The notes under the pieces are model-generated. The model had not been told where the DNA came from. It was given only the letters and a program-made list of their open reading frames with translations, and ran no database searches. Of a DNA stretch of 64,000 bases, positions 1 through 10,190 are shown piece after piece; the first letter of the stretch is position 1; the number at the start of each line of letters is the position of its first letter. Source of the DNA: Porites lobata (Eukaryota > Cnidaria > Anthozoa > Scleractinia > Poritidae); the NCBI GenBank assembly GCA_942486035.1, contig CALNXK010000375.1, positions 1 through 64,000 on the forward strand, read 5' to 3'. Both the position numbers and the translations under genes were made by a program.

Positions 1-139
1 CAGTAGCCAAAGTCTGTAGTCTCTCGTAAACTGTATGAACACAGGTAACACAGCTCTATCAAGTAACTATTTGTAAAGAAATATCAATTTCACTATTTTG
101 GGCGGAGGACTTAGTACCGTAAACCCTAACCCTAAATCT

Positions 140-535
140 TCTACTAAGCACCCCCTCTTGAATAAGCCCCTTCTCTCTAATAAGCCCGCTCTTTTCAGGG
201 GAAGGAAGTTAAGAAGCCCCTCCTCTCTTTTAACCTCCCTCCCCTCCCTTAATTATTCTTTACTAATAAATGATAGACTGTCACGACTGTGAAACTTTGT
301 GTGGACTGATCCGGGATGGTTTATTCACCAACTGGAAGTTCGGATTTGTTTTGATCCTCAGCTGCATAACCTCTAACTTCTTGTACTTGAGCCTTTCCAC
401 GTTGTATCCTACTTTTTTTTTTATGGAGAACTGATACCATCGTCTTTACTAAATCAAATAAGCTACCTCTTCTCAAATAAGCCCCCGGTCTCTGATAAGC
501 GCCCCCATCAAATTGGTTTGAAATGAATAACCCCA
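140..535. repeat. Degenerate AATAAGCCCC-type repeat block
   Basis: The motif AATAAGCCCC, with variants such as AATAAGCCCG and GATAAGCGCC, recurs irregularly near 160, 179, 477 and 495, between pyrimidine-rich spacers. It gives short spurious reading frames rich in Pro, Ser and Leu. No coding signal is seen. It looks like the edge of an old dispersed repeat; the family is not identified. Confidence 0.45.
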
Positions 536-604
536 CCCGAGGGGTGGGTCAACAGAGGATTTACAGTATGCTGATGTGTATGTAGGGATGTGATTGTAGC
601 TGTA

Positions 605-935
605 CTGGTCAGATGCCAATAACCCGGAGCGGGCAACTCCCATACTCGTCCTATGTCACGGCATTTTTACGGAACACTTTATTTTTAGATATCGAAAATA
701 GAATCTCTACCATGTCTATGAACGCATTCGAAGTATAAGATATCAAAAAGGAAAACTTAACGTTATTAAAAGGCAAAAAATATCATTTTTAAGTCCGTAC
801 GTTTTGCTGACTTTAAAAGATATTCAAAATTCGCGCCAAAAACCGTTCTTAAAATAAACCGCTCCGTGAAAACGCCGTGACACGAGCGCATGGAAGTTGC
901 TCGCTCCGGGTTATGGGCTCCTGACTGGTGCAGAC
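605..935. mobile_element. MITE-like element with about 70-bp terminal inverted repeats
   Basis: The left arm near 618-690 (AATAACCCGGAGCGGGCAAC and onward) is repeated in inverted orientation near 845-917, with a few mismatches. Both arms share the segments GTCACGGC, TTTTACGGA/TTTTCACGGA and a TTTATTTT stretch. Similarity extends weakly outward to GGTCAG/CAGTCAGG near 605 and 935. The about 150-bp interior is AT-rich and non-coding. This is the structure of a non-autonomous DNA transposon; the superfamily cannot be assigned from the sequence alone. Confidence 0.7.
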
Positions 936-1662
936 CCAATGACCTCCTTTTCGTGTCATACAATCTTTCACACAGTGCACGAACCTAAAAAACATAATTG
1001 TCAAAACTGAACGGAGCCACTTTGCTCAGTTATTGCCAAGGCCTATGTCAGAGGATTTCGTGAAATACCCCACGGGATAAATGACTGATATATCGGGACG
1101 TCAGTAACAATGGCGTAGTTAGAGGTAGGAGGTGGGGTACTGCTCTCTTGCCAGGGTAATTTGCAAAGTCAACCACAAAGTTTACATCAGATGTTTACTC
1201 TATATTTGGGATTGACTCAGTGCATATAGTCATGAGGATATTACTAACAACAATTCATTCTACACACTTTTTGACAGACTAATGAGCAAATCCTCAAACA
1301 GTTATGTAAACATGTTCTCGAGGCATGCTTGACTTTAGAAAGAATGGTTTTAAGTTAAAAATATTTCAAGGTTTTTTCTTCTTGTTCTTGCCTTACAAAA
1401 ATAATTCTTTAGTACAAAATAGTTAAATAGCTTTTTATACCTGCTGTACAGTATTTTGAAAACTTCTTTGTCTGCAATGCCTATGATACAAATTATACCC
1501 ATTCCCTCAAATGACGGAAATGACAAAAATGCTAGTGAATAAATTAAACATTATCTAATTATATATTAATTTTTTTCTCAGAAAAAAAAAAATGAAAGTT
1601 TTGTGCAAAAATTTCATATACAATAAAAAAATAAGGATATTGCCATTGGTACCCTATAAAAT

Positions 1663-4600
1663 TCATAGAATAACACAAACTTTGGAATCATTTTTCTGTG
1701 AGCTAGCCTGCATGGCTGCATTGTTATTGTTTACTCCTTGAGAGTCTGCAAGAGATTGTTCTAATTTTTTAACATGATCAGACATTTCTTTGGCTTCCTT
1801 CTCCATCTGGGATATTTTTTCATCTTTAAGCTGGTCATCTTTGGCAAATCGCTTTAATCTTAACTGCAGATCCTTAACCTTTCTTTCAGCGGTGTCCAGT
1901 TCCCTCTCAGTTTCAGCTAGCTTTTGTTTCAGGTAACTGTCGGAATCTGAAGCAAGCGAATCTGAAAACATGAAACATTTCATTGACCCTTTAATGCATA
2001 ATATCACAAAACATAATTGCCCAATTGCCATAATTGCCAATCTTTTCACACACCATACATGCATACATCTACAGTATATAACAAAATTTAGGCTGTGTAT
2101 AAAAGTGGGATGGGGACATTGTAACGCGTGTGTGGGGACTTGGGACTTGGGACTTACGGAAGCGAGGTGAAGGACTTGGGGACTTTAAGTATGGGATGCG
2201 GGGATGTCAAATACAGGGATGCGTTGAATGTGGGGATGGGAATGATTATTGCAAAAGTCAGAGGTAACGAAAAAAAGGAAACTAAATTAAGTGGCATAAG
2301 CGCACTGCGAACTCCAAAGTGCTAGCAACAAACCATTGCCTGTAACACTACACCACAAGTGAATTCAACTATTGTAACAATATTCTACTTTGTTTTACAT
2401 ATTTTTAGTGGCAAACCTAACAGTAAAATTAATGCTTGCTAATAGTGCTTAACCCTAATCACAATAGTCAGTGCGCTTACTCCTATATAAGGAAATATTT
2501 TGTGCTAAGATCATAAGGTGTCCAATGTGGTTCTGGATGATGGAATCTAATGTTGACAATAAATAACAGATTTTCACGAACAAAGAGATATCGCATGTAC
2601 CTCTGACTTTTGCAATAATCATTAACGTCCCTATATTTGACATCCCGAGTCCCCGTCCCACAATTGTTCCCGCATCCCATAATTGATGTCCCTAATTACC
2701 TTGTCTCGTGTCCTGCTGTCCCCACACACACATCCAAATCCCCTTGTTCACATCCCACTTTAATACAAAGCCCAAGATTTGAAAGAAACAGTTCTGGGGG
2801 ATAACACAATTTTGAAATGGCAAAACCAAAACATACAAGCTATAAAGGTAAAATAATAATCCCTCTCCGTCCTGTTCACATTATCACATAACCCTTATTT
2901 ATCAGGAAAAATTGAGAATGGTATGAAAGTGCAGCATCAAATCTCTACATGTATGAGCTGTAAAACAGGAGCTATAAACACTCCCCTAGCTGGTGTACTT
3001 ATTCCACCAGCCTAATGCTAAAGGTGTTCTTCTGACTCTCTTCTAGCAGTCACATTACTAAGAAGCAAGATGCAAAAATAAACAAACATACCCTTATTCC
3101 AGGAGTGGTACGGTGGTGAATGTTACTTAACACTGAAACTGACCCCAGATTAATGTGTCATTACCACTCAATTGTTTTCAATGGTGATCATAAAAAGAGC
3201 CATCTCGTTTTTGTTTTTCTTTCATGTAATGTGTGTGCAATTGCATGGACTGTCTTTTTTGACAGAAGCTACTTGCAGATTGAGGGCTCTACCCTGCAGC
3301 ATGATCAGAACAGCTAATGCTAGATACTCACCTTGGCTTCTATTGTCCATTTTTCTTGCTCGTAACTTTCCAACTTCTTGCTCAAGACTGAGAACCTTGA
3401 TTCTGTAGGCATCCTCCTGTTGTCTCATCATAAAAATCTCCTGTTTTAGTTTCTTGTTCTCTTCTTGTATTTCACCAGCTGGTGCAACCACAGCCTGGGA
3501 TACCTGCAAACCCTCCTCTGCTATTTCTACTTTTGGGGCATCTTCTTTGGACTTATGAAGGTTGGGTTCATCACCAAGCTCTTGTGCCTCCTTTGCAGTC
3601 CCACTACTTGCCAGCACAGATTCACTACCAAGGCTTGTCTCATTTAATAGAATTTCATTGGTTACCTCCCCATTCACTTGCCCTTCTTCAGGTTGATGCT
3701 TTGTAGGTGCTGACGTTACTTGCTCATTATTATCTACAGGGATCTGAGCTTGCTGAAATTGAGGAGGAGCTATAGTTTCTTGCTGTTCGTTTACAGCTGG
3801 GGTTTCTTGTTGATCTTGAGGAGGAGCTACTGTTTCTTGCTGTTCGTTTACAACTGGGCTTTCTTGTTGATCTTGAGGAGGAGCTACCGTTTCTTGCTGT
3901 TCATTCACAGCTGGGCCCTCTTGTTGATCTTGAAGAGGAGCTACCATTTCTTGCTGTTCGTTTACAACTGGGCTTTCTTGTTGATCTTGAAGAGAAGCTA
4001 CCGTAACTGTTTCTTGCTGTTTGTTTCCAGCTGCGTCACCTTGTTGATCTTCTGCAGTGGATGAAATTTCTTTTTGTTCTTTTTCTAGTTGATCTTGAGT
4101 AGCAGCTAAAGTTTCTTGCTGTTCATTTCTAGCTGTGTCTTCTTGTTGATTTTGAGTAGGAGCTACAGCCTCTTGCTGTTCTATCCCAGCCATGTTCTCT
4201 TGTTGTTGTTGTGCAGGGGTTAAAATGTCTTGCTCCTGTTTTTCTACAGCGGTTTCTACAGATTGCTCAGCTTCAGTAGGAGCTGCAGTCTCATGCTGTT
4301 CCTCATCTGGAGAGATGTTTTGTTGATCTTGTCTGGGAACTATATTCTCTTGCAGTTCATCAGTTGCTGTGACAGGGCTGTCTTGCTGATCTTGCTTGTG
4401 GGCTTCAGAATCTTGCTGTTCATTTGAGCTATCATTTTCTTGTTTTTCATGCTTGTCAAGCTGCTGCTTTCCAAGTGTCCCAATTTCTTGCACTTCTGAT
4501 GTTTTCTTGTCATCACTGCTGTTTTGTGGTTCACCTTGCAACTGTTCTACAGTAGCACTACTTTGGGCAGCTTGCACAGGAACACCACTCTCTTCAGGTG

Positions 4601-7600
4601 ACACTTCCTGCTTAGGAGATTCATCTGTTCCACCAACTTCTTCATCAGTAGTTGGCTGATCATTTTTTGACAGATCACCTACAAAAATGAATAAAATTTA
4701 ATATTCAGACCTGGTGAATATTGCTGCTCTAATATCTAATCCTTCCTGGAAGAGCTCAGAAGGATCCATAATAAGTTTGCACATTTTTGAAGAATAGCAA
4801 CCAAGACCTCAGCAAACAGGCGAGACTACCTTGTGATATAATACAAGCTGAGCCAGCCTGATAACCCTGGCTTACTTAATATGAACAGGCCCTTACTAAC
4901 ATTAAATATTAGAAAGGGCCTAACTGACAGACGACCAATGACACTGCGACTTACTTGACCAATTAGGTCACTATTCAGAGTTTAATACCATCAACTGATG
5001 TGATACAGCTCACTTTGACTCTGATGACTACCACGCAGGTTGCCAACTAGATTAATTAATTACATAAATTTAATAAGATTAACTTAATTAGATTATTAGT
5101 GGCTTCTCCCACATATTCCAAGTGCCCCTGCACGCTCCATTACTCTCTCTAACCTTTGGCTTAGCCACCAAAATTAATGTACAGTATACAAACCCTGTAA
5201 CTCAGACTCAGATAACTGACATTCCCCAATAACTGAAACTTTAATTTTGTTTCTCATGATCAAAATTAACCCGGCCTTTGAACTCTGGTTTTTGCAACTC
5301 ACTTAGGATGCCATCTCATCAGTAACAGGTTAAATCACCAAATCATACACTACAACAATTTGAATTTAATGAGGCCCAGCTATTAGGATGAAATTCTGAC
5401 AAGCGACATGGCTTTTAAACAGCAACATAAGAAAGATAAAATGACAACAAATAACAAAACAACAGGTTGAACCTGCACAAGAATTATGGGGAAAATCGCA
5501 AATACAATGGTAAAATGCCAACAGGGACATGGCTTCCTCTTCAGTATGCCGCCAAACAACTGCTTTTGAAATTCATACAAAAGGACATAATGTACCCACC
5601 ACTCAGGAGGGGGGTGGAGTTACTCTGTTATATGGTCTATATGGGGAGGTGCCACTGGACAGGGAGGAGGAGCTGAGTTCAAGTCCTGTTCTGACCGCTA
5701 GCTGGATTTCACGGTAGTCCTGAGTTCAAATCCTCAGCCACCTGACTTATAAATAGCCAGCTGCAGGTTTGCCTCCGGCCAGTTGGGATTCTTAATTAAC
5801 CCTGTCAAGTTTGATTTAGATTATTTGTTTCAGGCATTTGCCTGGCCCCACTAGCATTTAAGTGCTATAAATACTGCCGAGGGTAAATAAGGGAATTATT
5901 TATTTATTTATTTTATTATTTTGTGTGAGTCAGTGTCCTTAAAAGGGTATGTCTGTCAATGGGGTATTGTCTGCACAATTGATTTCATTTGCTAGATGAA
6001 TTTTGTTTGTGCAGTCAACTCTCTCTAAGATGGACACCTTTGGGACCGGCACTAAGTGTCGGTCTTAAAGAGGTGTCCGTCTTACAGAGAGTCCAATAAA
6101 AGGAGTAAAGAAAGGCAGGGACCAACTCTGAGTGTCCGTTTTACAGAGGTGTCCATCTTATAGAGGTGTCCGTTAAGAGAGAGTCTACTGTACTCCAAGT
6201 ATACAAGGGCAGTGACTATAATGTGATTTGCTCTGACATGAATTTTGTCCTTTGTCCTAAACAGGGTATGTATTTTAGGAATTTTTTGTCCTAAACAGGG
6301 TTAGGGTCTCAACCCTCAGCGGCTCACCTATACCTAAATATTGGTTGAGTACCCCACCCCCACCCCTCCCCAACAGAGACCCACGACACAATGCACCTTC
6401 AACCACAGGGAACCCATACAATCTGTGTGTGTAACCTATTGTTATTTTACTGTAAACATAGTTGACTTTGAGTTCACTATTTACTGTTCCTAATAGTAGA
6501 AGAACAATGATGGAATCAATGTTTTGAGCAGCTCCAGTGCCGGAGCGATTTTTCCCCAGAAAATCACATCACTTCGCTTTCAAACTTCGCAGGAAGGAAC
6601 AATAAACGGGGAACTCAAAATCCTTCTAAATCGCTCAAAAAACCACCTTTGAGGCAAAAGGATGACAATAGGTAATTAGGTAATTCAAGGTGTACTTAAC
6701 TTTGATTTAGATACATATTTAGTGATATTTCGCTATAAATGAAGCAAACGGTAAATTCAGTACATAATTTACAGTAAAATAACAATCAGTATTAAACCAC
6801 TCACATTGTGTGTTGTGCTTGAACAAGTGAAAGAACACAACAAGTATTTGACAGTCATTAATAATTCCCAATCTTATGATTCATATCAAAATCATCAGAA
6901 TAAGAATGCATAATCGTGTTACAGTTGTTAAGAGATAAATATAATTTGCACAGTGCTATAACGATCAGAACAGTTCAAAAATCAGTAAACTGTCAAATAT
7001 CATCAAACGTCATGTCAATTTCAATATTCAATTGACCCGGTAAACTGGATCATGGAACCCATGTTAACTGGTCTTAACTAGACCTGTTTTTTGTTTCCAT
7101 TCAGGTTCGAGTTAATGGGGTTCTTAACAGTGTCTATTGACTTTGAAAATAAGAGGCTCAATAAAAACAACCCCTTAAAGTAATAGATACTATACGTATC
7201 CCTTGTGTCCAGCTCTTAAGGGAATCGCTTGTTCGATTGTTCGTGACCAAAAGAAACCGAACTGACAGCCTTCCTCGGTCGCTTTTCAAAACAAGCAAAG
7301 TTTTGGGCAAGTCTTCATTTTACAATACTTCCCGGAAAAGGATGATCGTGATCATAACCAAGTGGATATAATTTGCTTGTTACAGCTTATTCACCATCTT
7401 TCATTTACACAAAAGGGATCCGGCCTCGCGCCTTTCCGTCACTTTAACAGCTGTGTCTGTTGTTCAATATCTTTCATTAAAGTGTTACTCATACAAGGGG
7501 TTCGTCCTTTCATTCGTTCAATCATATCCTACAAATCAAACTTAAGCTCCTTAGTTTTAAAAAACAATTAAGTCTTTACCTGAAGCTAACTGGTTGCCGT

Positions 7601-7697
7601 CCTCTTGTTGTTGGGAAGTGATCTCGTTGCGTTCTTCAGACACTTCAGTTGTTTCTTGGCTTTCAACCAATACTTGCTTCGCATTATCTTCGTCCAT
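1663..7697 (-). CDS. Gln/Glu-rich tandem-repeat coiled-coil protein with C-terminal CaaX motif (unrecognised)
   Basis: Three coding exons on the minus strand: 7580-7697, 3332-4678 and 1663-1961. Junctions are CAG|GTAAAG, GTAG|GTGATC, CCAAG|GTGAGT and TTTCAG|ATTCG; phases agree and the total is 587 aa plus stop. I do not recognise an orthologue. Visible parts: an acidic, Gln-rich N terminus (starts MDEDNAKQV). The middle holds about eight copies of a 19-residue unit around NEQQETVAPPQDQQE. A heptad-like coiled coil follows, beginning in the last part of exon 2 (LKQEIFMMRQQ) and continuing through exon 3 (KLAETERELDTAERKVKDLQ). The protein ends KVCVIL. A terminal Cys-aliphatic-aliphatic-Leu is a classical CaaX signal, with Leu favouring geranylgeranylation, so membrane attachment is inferred. 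Intron 1 (about 2.9 kb) carries SINE-like and GTGTCCG repeats; intron 2 carries a fold-back element. Start choice: only in-frame ATG of the first exon, in the context AAAGATGGACG. Confidence 0.75.
2098..2768. mobile_element. Fold-back element with long inverted arms in an intron
   Basis: The segment from about 2098 to 2270 (AAAAGTGGGATGGGGACAT, later GATGTCAAATACAGGGATG and TTATTGCAAAAGTCAGAGGT) reappears inverted at about 2594-2768 (ACCTCTGACTTTTGCAATAA through CACATCCCACTTTAATA). The arms are about 170 bp and enclose about 320 bp of AT-rich, non-coding sequence. The arms are G-rich and contain internal GGGGAC/GGGATG reiterations. It sits in intron 2 of the Gln-rich gene and has no transposase. 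Confidence 0.65.
3765..4200 (-). repeat. 57-bp coding tandem repeat (19 aa)
   Basis: A 57-bp unit reads on the minus strand as (V/A)NEQQETVAPPQDQQE(S/T/G)P. Four copies between about 3770 and 4000 are nearly identical in DNA. Flanking copies towards 4200 are degraded, with short insertions such as TVTVAS and LEKEQKEISS. The unit length is a multiple of three, so copy number can change without breaking the frame. Confidence 0.8.
5585..5650 (-). repeat. Short dispersed repeat, copy 1 (second copy at 57960-58300)
   Basis: The stretch around GGTGGAGTTACTCTGTTATA and GGTCTATATGGGGAGGTG matches, on the opposite strand, the block near 58250-58285 (GGTGGAGCCTCCCAGTATAG, GCCACTATAG). Only part of the unit is present here. 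No coding potential is visible. Confidence 0.45.
5650..5890 (+). mobile_element. SINE-like element, copy 1
   Basis: This is a short non-coding element with tRNA-promoter-like text: GAGTTCAAGTCCTG, then GAGTTCAAATCCTCAGCC, similar to a box B. It continues with CTTATAAATAGCCAGCTGCAG and GCCAGTTGGG and ends in an AT-rich TTATTTATTTATTT tail near 5890-5915. The middle portion (TAGCCAACTGGTTGCCTCC / CCAGTTGGG) recurs at about 53190-53260. A tRNA-derived origin is inferred. Confidence 0.5.
6010..6190. repeat. GTGTCCGTCTTACAGAGG repeat, copy 1
   Basis: An 18-bp motif near GTGTCCGTCTTACAGAGG is present about five times with variants (GTGTCGGTCTTAAAGAGG, GTGTCCGTTTTACAGAGG, GTGTCCATCTTATAGAGG), ending GTCCGTTAAGAGAGAGTC. 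Related copies lie at 20578-20700 and 63470-63540 in this window. It is in intron 1 of the Gln-rich gene. No coding function is seen. Confidence 0.7.
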
Positions 7698-8194
7698 CTT
7701 TCTTAGTTGACTTGACCAAACGCCTAAAGAAACGTATGGTTCAAGACAAAATCCAAGTTATTCGGAACGACAGAATGAACTACTTCGTGGTCGGAGACGA
7801 CAGGGGAATTCGTGCAATGCTTTGATCTTCTTAAGCACAAATTTTTTCTCGTCTGTACAACCTGTCGACCTTTCTTCGTCACCATTTAAATCAAGTCTTC
7901 CCGTATATGTCCAGGTGTTCTACGCAGCAAGATTTTTTACCATCGGTAAAAAAATACTACTAAACTTCAAGAGCGAATGGAAATCACACGTTCTGGTTCA
8001 CACATCGCATGGTTGCTTGGCAACTTGGCAGCCAGCAAAATCAATTACGCAATAAACAATAGCAAAAGTGCCTGGGGATTTATGAGAGAATCGCAAAACC
8101 ACAAGAGGTCTCGCGAGTGGTACAAGGGGAAATAGTTTTCGAGTTGTTGCTACCACTGTTCCTTATCAAACAAACAGCTAGAAACCAACAGATG

Positions 8195-8826
8195 CCATTT
8201 TCTAGGCCTGTGAAAGGCATTTGACAGCGTGCCTCACGAGGGTCTACTGCTCAATCTCAACCGACATGGTATTAATGGGACCCTGTTGCTATGGTTTAGA
8301 AACTTCCTGACAAATAGACAACAGCGAGTCACGATACAAGGAACATTCTCTGACTAGTCTCCACTGACATCGGGTGTTCCCTAGGGCACGATCCTCGGGC
8401 CTACCTTGTTCTTAATTTACGTAAACGACATACCAAATGTTGTTACATCTACTATTAAACTGTTTGCTGACGATACAAAGATTTACCTAGCCTGCGCAAA
8501 ACCCCCTTCCCCTTCCCTTTCAAACGCCTGCCACACAGGTTAAGGTTACCGTGAAATTAATTATGGTGGAGGATACATCAGCACAACAGACGGATCTGGA
8601 TTGCCTGGAAAACTGGACAAGAAGCTGGCAAATTAAATTTAATCCTCAGAAATGGGAAGTAATGAGAATAATGCATAAACAGGACAAAAGTAACCATCCT
8701 TATTACCAGTCGAATACAGGATTAAAATCGGTTAAGTTATGTAGGGACCTGGGTGTTTATGTGTCGGGAGACTTATACTGGTCGAGCCTTGTACGTGGCG
8801 GCTCGTCTCATAACCTTTTAAAATAA
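8195..8826 (+). pseudogene. Decayed non-LTR retrotransposon reverse transcriptase
   Basis: On the plus strand, conceptual translation gives pieces of a LINE reverse transcriptase in order: AFDSVPHEGLLLNLNRHGI, WFRNFLTNRQQRV, TSGVP, GTILGPTLFLIYVNDI, and LFADDTKIY with the FADD catalytic motif near 8465. These are followed by DLDCLENWTRSWQIKFNPQK near 8590-8650. Stop codons interrupt the frame after GTFSD and inside the VPQG-type motif, and the frame shifts before 8551. So this is a dead fragment. The order matches CR1/jockey-like elements. The 5' half of ORF2 and the endonuclease are absent. Confidence 0.85.
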
Positions 8827-8971
8827 AGTCCAGATGTAACGCGCACTCTGATTGGTAGAATATGCGTGCTTTATGAGAGACTTAAACACGGAGCTAAAGT
8901 TGTCATGCGCATGGACTCGTTCCTTTTGGGAATTTCACTTATTCTTTATCATAAAACAAATAAAGGAACTC

Positions 8972-9126
8972 TGATTGTGCTCTCTTCTGTTGTAAAGCAC
9001 TTAGGAAGCGGCTAGAGCAATCAAGAAGTAGGGAGAAAACACTCGAATGCGTCTCGAGTTTCTCCCTACACTTCTTTCATGCTCTGGCTGCTTCTTACGT
9101 GCTTTACTACAGAACAAAGCACAGTC
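8972..9126. mobile_element. Palindromic MITE-like element
   Basis: An almost perfect inverted repeat. The left arm (GTAAAGCACTTAGGAAGCGG, then AAGAAGTAGGGAGAAA, CACTCGA) mirrors the right arm (TCGAGTTTCTCCCTACACTT, then GCTGCTTCTTACGTGCTTTAC). Similarity extends outward to GATTGTGCTCT / AAAGCACAGTC. Almost no spacer is left, so the RNA or single strand would fold into a hairpin of about 75 bp. It is likely a non-autonomous DNA element, just downstream of the LINE fragment. Confidence 0.7.
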
Positions 9127-10190
9127 AAGGCTTCTTTCTTTGTTAACCCAAATTACGACTGCGACTCAGGCAAACTCATCTAAGTCTTCGATGGAGAAAC
9201 CAGGTCCATCAAAGTATGATTAGCAAATCTATTTTAATTCATAAAGCATTACACAATTACTACCCAGAATATTTGAGATCCAAATTCATTAAAAAAAGCG
9301 ACCTTACTTCGTAAAATCTGAGAAATACTGACCGTGAGTAAACTTGCAATACCACATCCTCACTCTCTAACAAACCAACATGACTACAGGCAAAGTTTTT
9401 GAATCATTTATTTTTCAATCACTTCTAACAAGTTTTGAATTATATCTGTGGCTCCGCATCCTTCAAAGTCAAAACGTTTTATGTTGTTAGTATAGGTATA
9501 TAGTATTGTATCCGGAAGACTTAGTATGTATATTTAAAATATATTGTTAACTCCCATAGGATCGTTGGTAAATCAAGTTGACTAGACTAGAGAATTAGAA
9601 CATAAAAAAGCATTTTTGTATGAACACCCTCGTCTATTAAGGTTTTACAAAAATCAATTTTGGAGAGGTTCTCAGTTTAACAAGAACGGCTGAACAGTAT
9701 TCTAGATCGTAAAAACAAATTAACGGTCAGTTCTCTAATAGCCGCTTTTGAGACAATAACAGGCCATGCCATTGTAGAGGTTAAAACAAAAGGAAATGCA
9801 TCCTCCAAGACAAAAAAGAGCCCTTTAGTTTAAAAAAAAAGCAAAAGAGCATACCGAAGGCTAACATTAAGGGCCTGTTTGTACGACGTGAGCAAGCCCG
9901 ATTAACTTAGATGGCCCGCTTTACCAGGTTAGCCCGGCTCGTGCCTTAATTCCTTATAAAATTTTCGTCGTTCATATAAGAAGGCAGGCCAACCCGCTTG
10001 CGAAGATCTCGGTTACTACTCCTTAGCTAAGATTGAAGATGTCCAAACAATGTACTTTTAACCTCTCTTAACCAGAATCTTTTTCTGGTCGAAGGGTGTC
10101 CGCTTATGTTAGGTTCGACCACTTTTTGTCAATAAATTTGAATTACAAAAATAGAAAAAAAAAATGAATTCTCCTTTTTCAGTCTCCTGC

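Larger units (their letters stand above)
1..1662. other. Gene-free left flank
   Basis: Apart from the AATAAGCCCC repeat block and the inverted-repeat element at 605-935, I see no gene here. The part from about 1,400 to 1,662 is the likely 3' untranslated and downstream region of the minus-strand gene ending at 1663; it is AT-rich and has no long reading frame. Confidence 0.5.
7698..10190. other. Gene-free interval with LINE and MITE remnants
   Basis: This 2.5-kb stretch separates the starts of the minus-strand Gln-rich gene and the 3' end of WASHC4. It should hold the promoter of the former, just above 7697. It contains the decayed reverse transcriptase at 8195-8826 and the palindromic element near 8972-9126. 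A phrase near 9887 (GGGCCTGTTTGTACGACG) resembles the inverted AACAGGCCCTTA phrase near 4890. Nothing else can be supported. Confidence 0.5.

Noticed and set aside
115..135. Telomere-like CCCTAACCCTAA
   Set aside because: Only about two units. Similar two-unit occurrences at about 6298 and 23708 show it is chance or repeat decay, not a telomere.
3720..4064. A plus-strand repetitive frame (SYSFLLFVYSW-type repeats)
   Set aside because: It is the antisense shadow of the 57-bp repeat in the Gln-rich exon. The minus frame continues with matching splice sites and phases, so it is the coding one.
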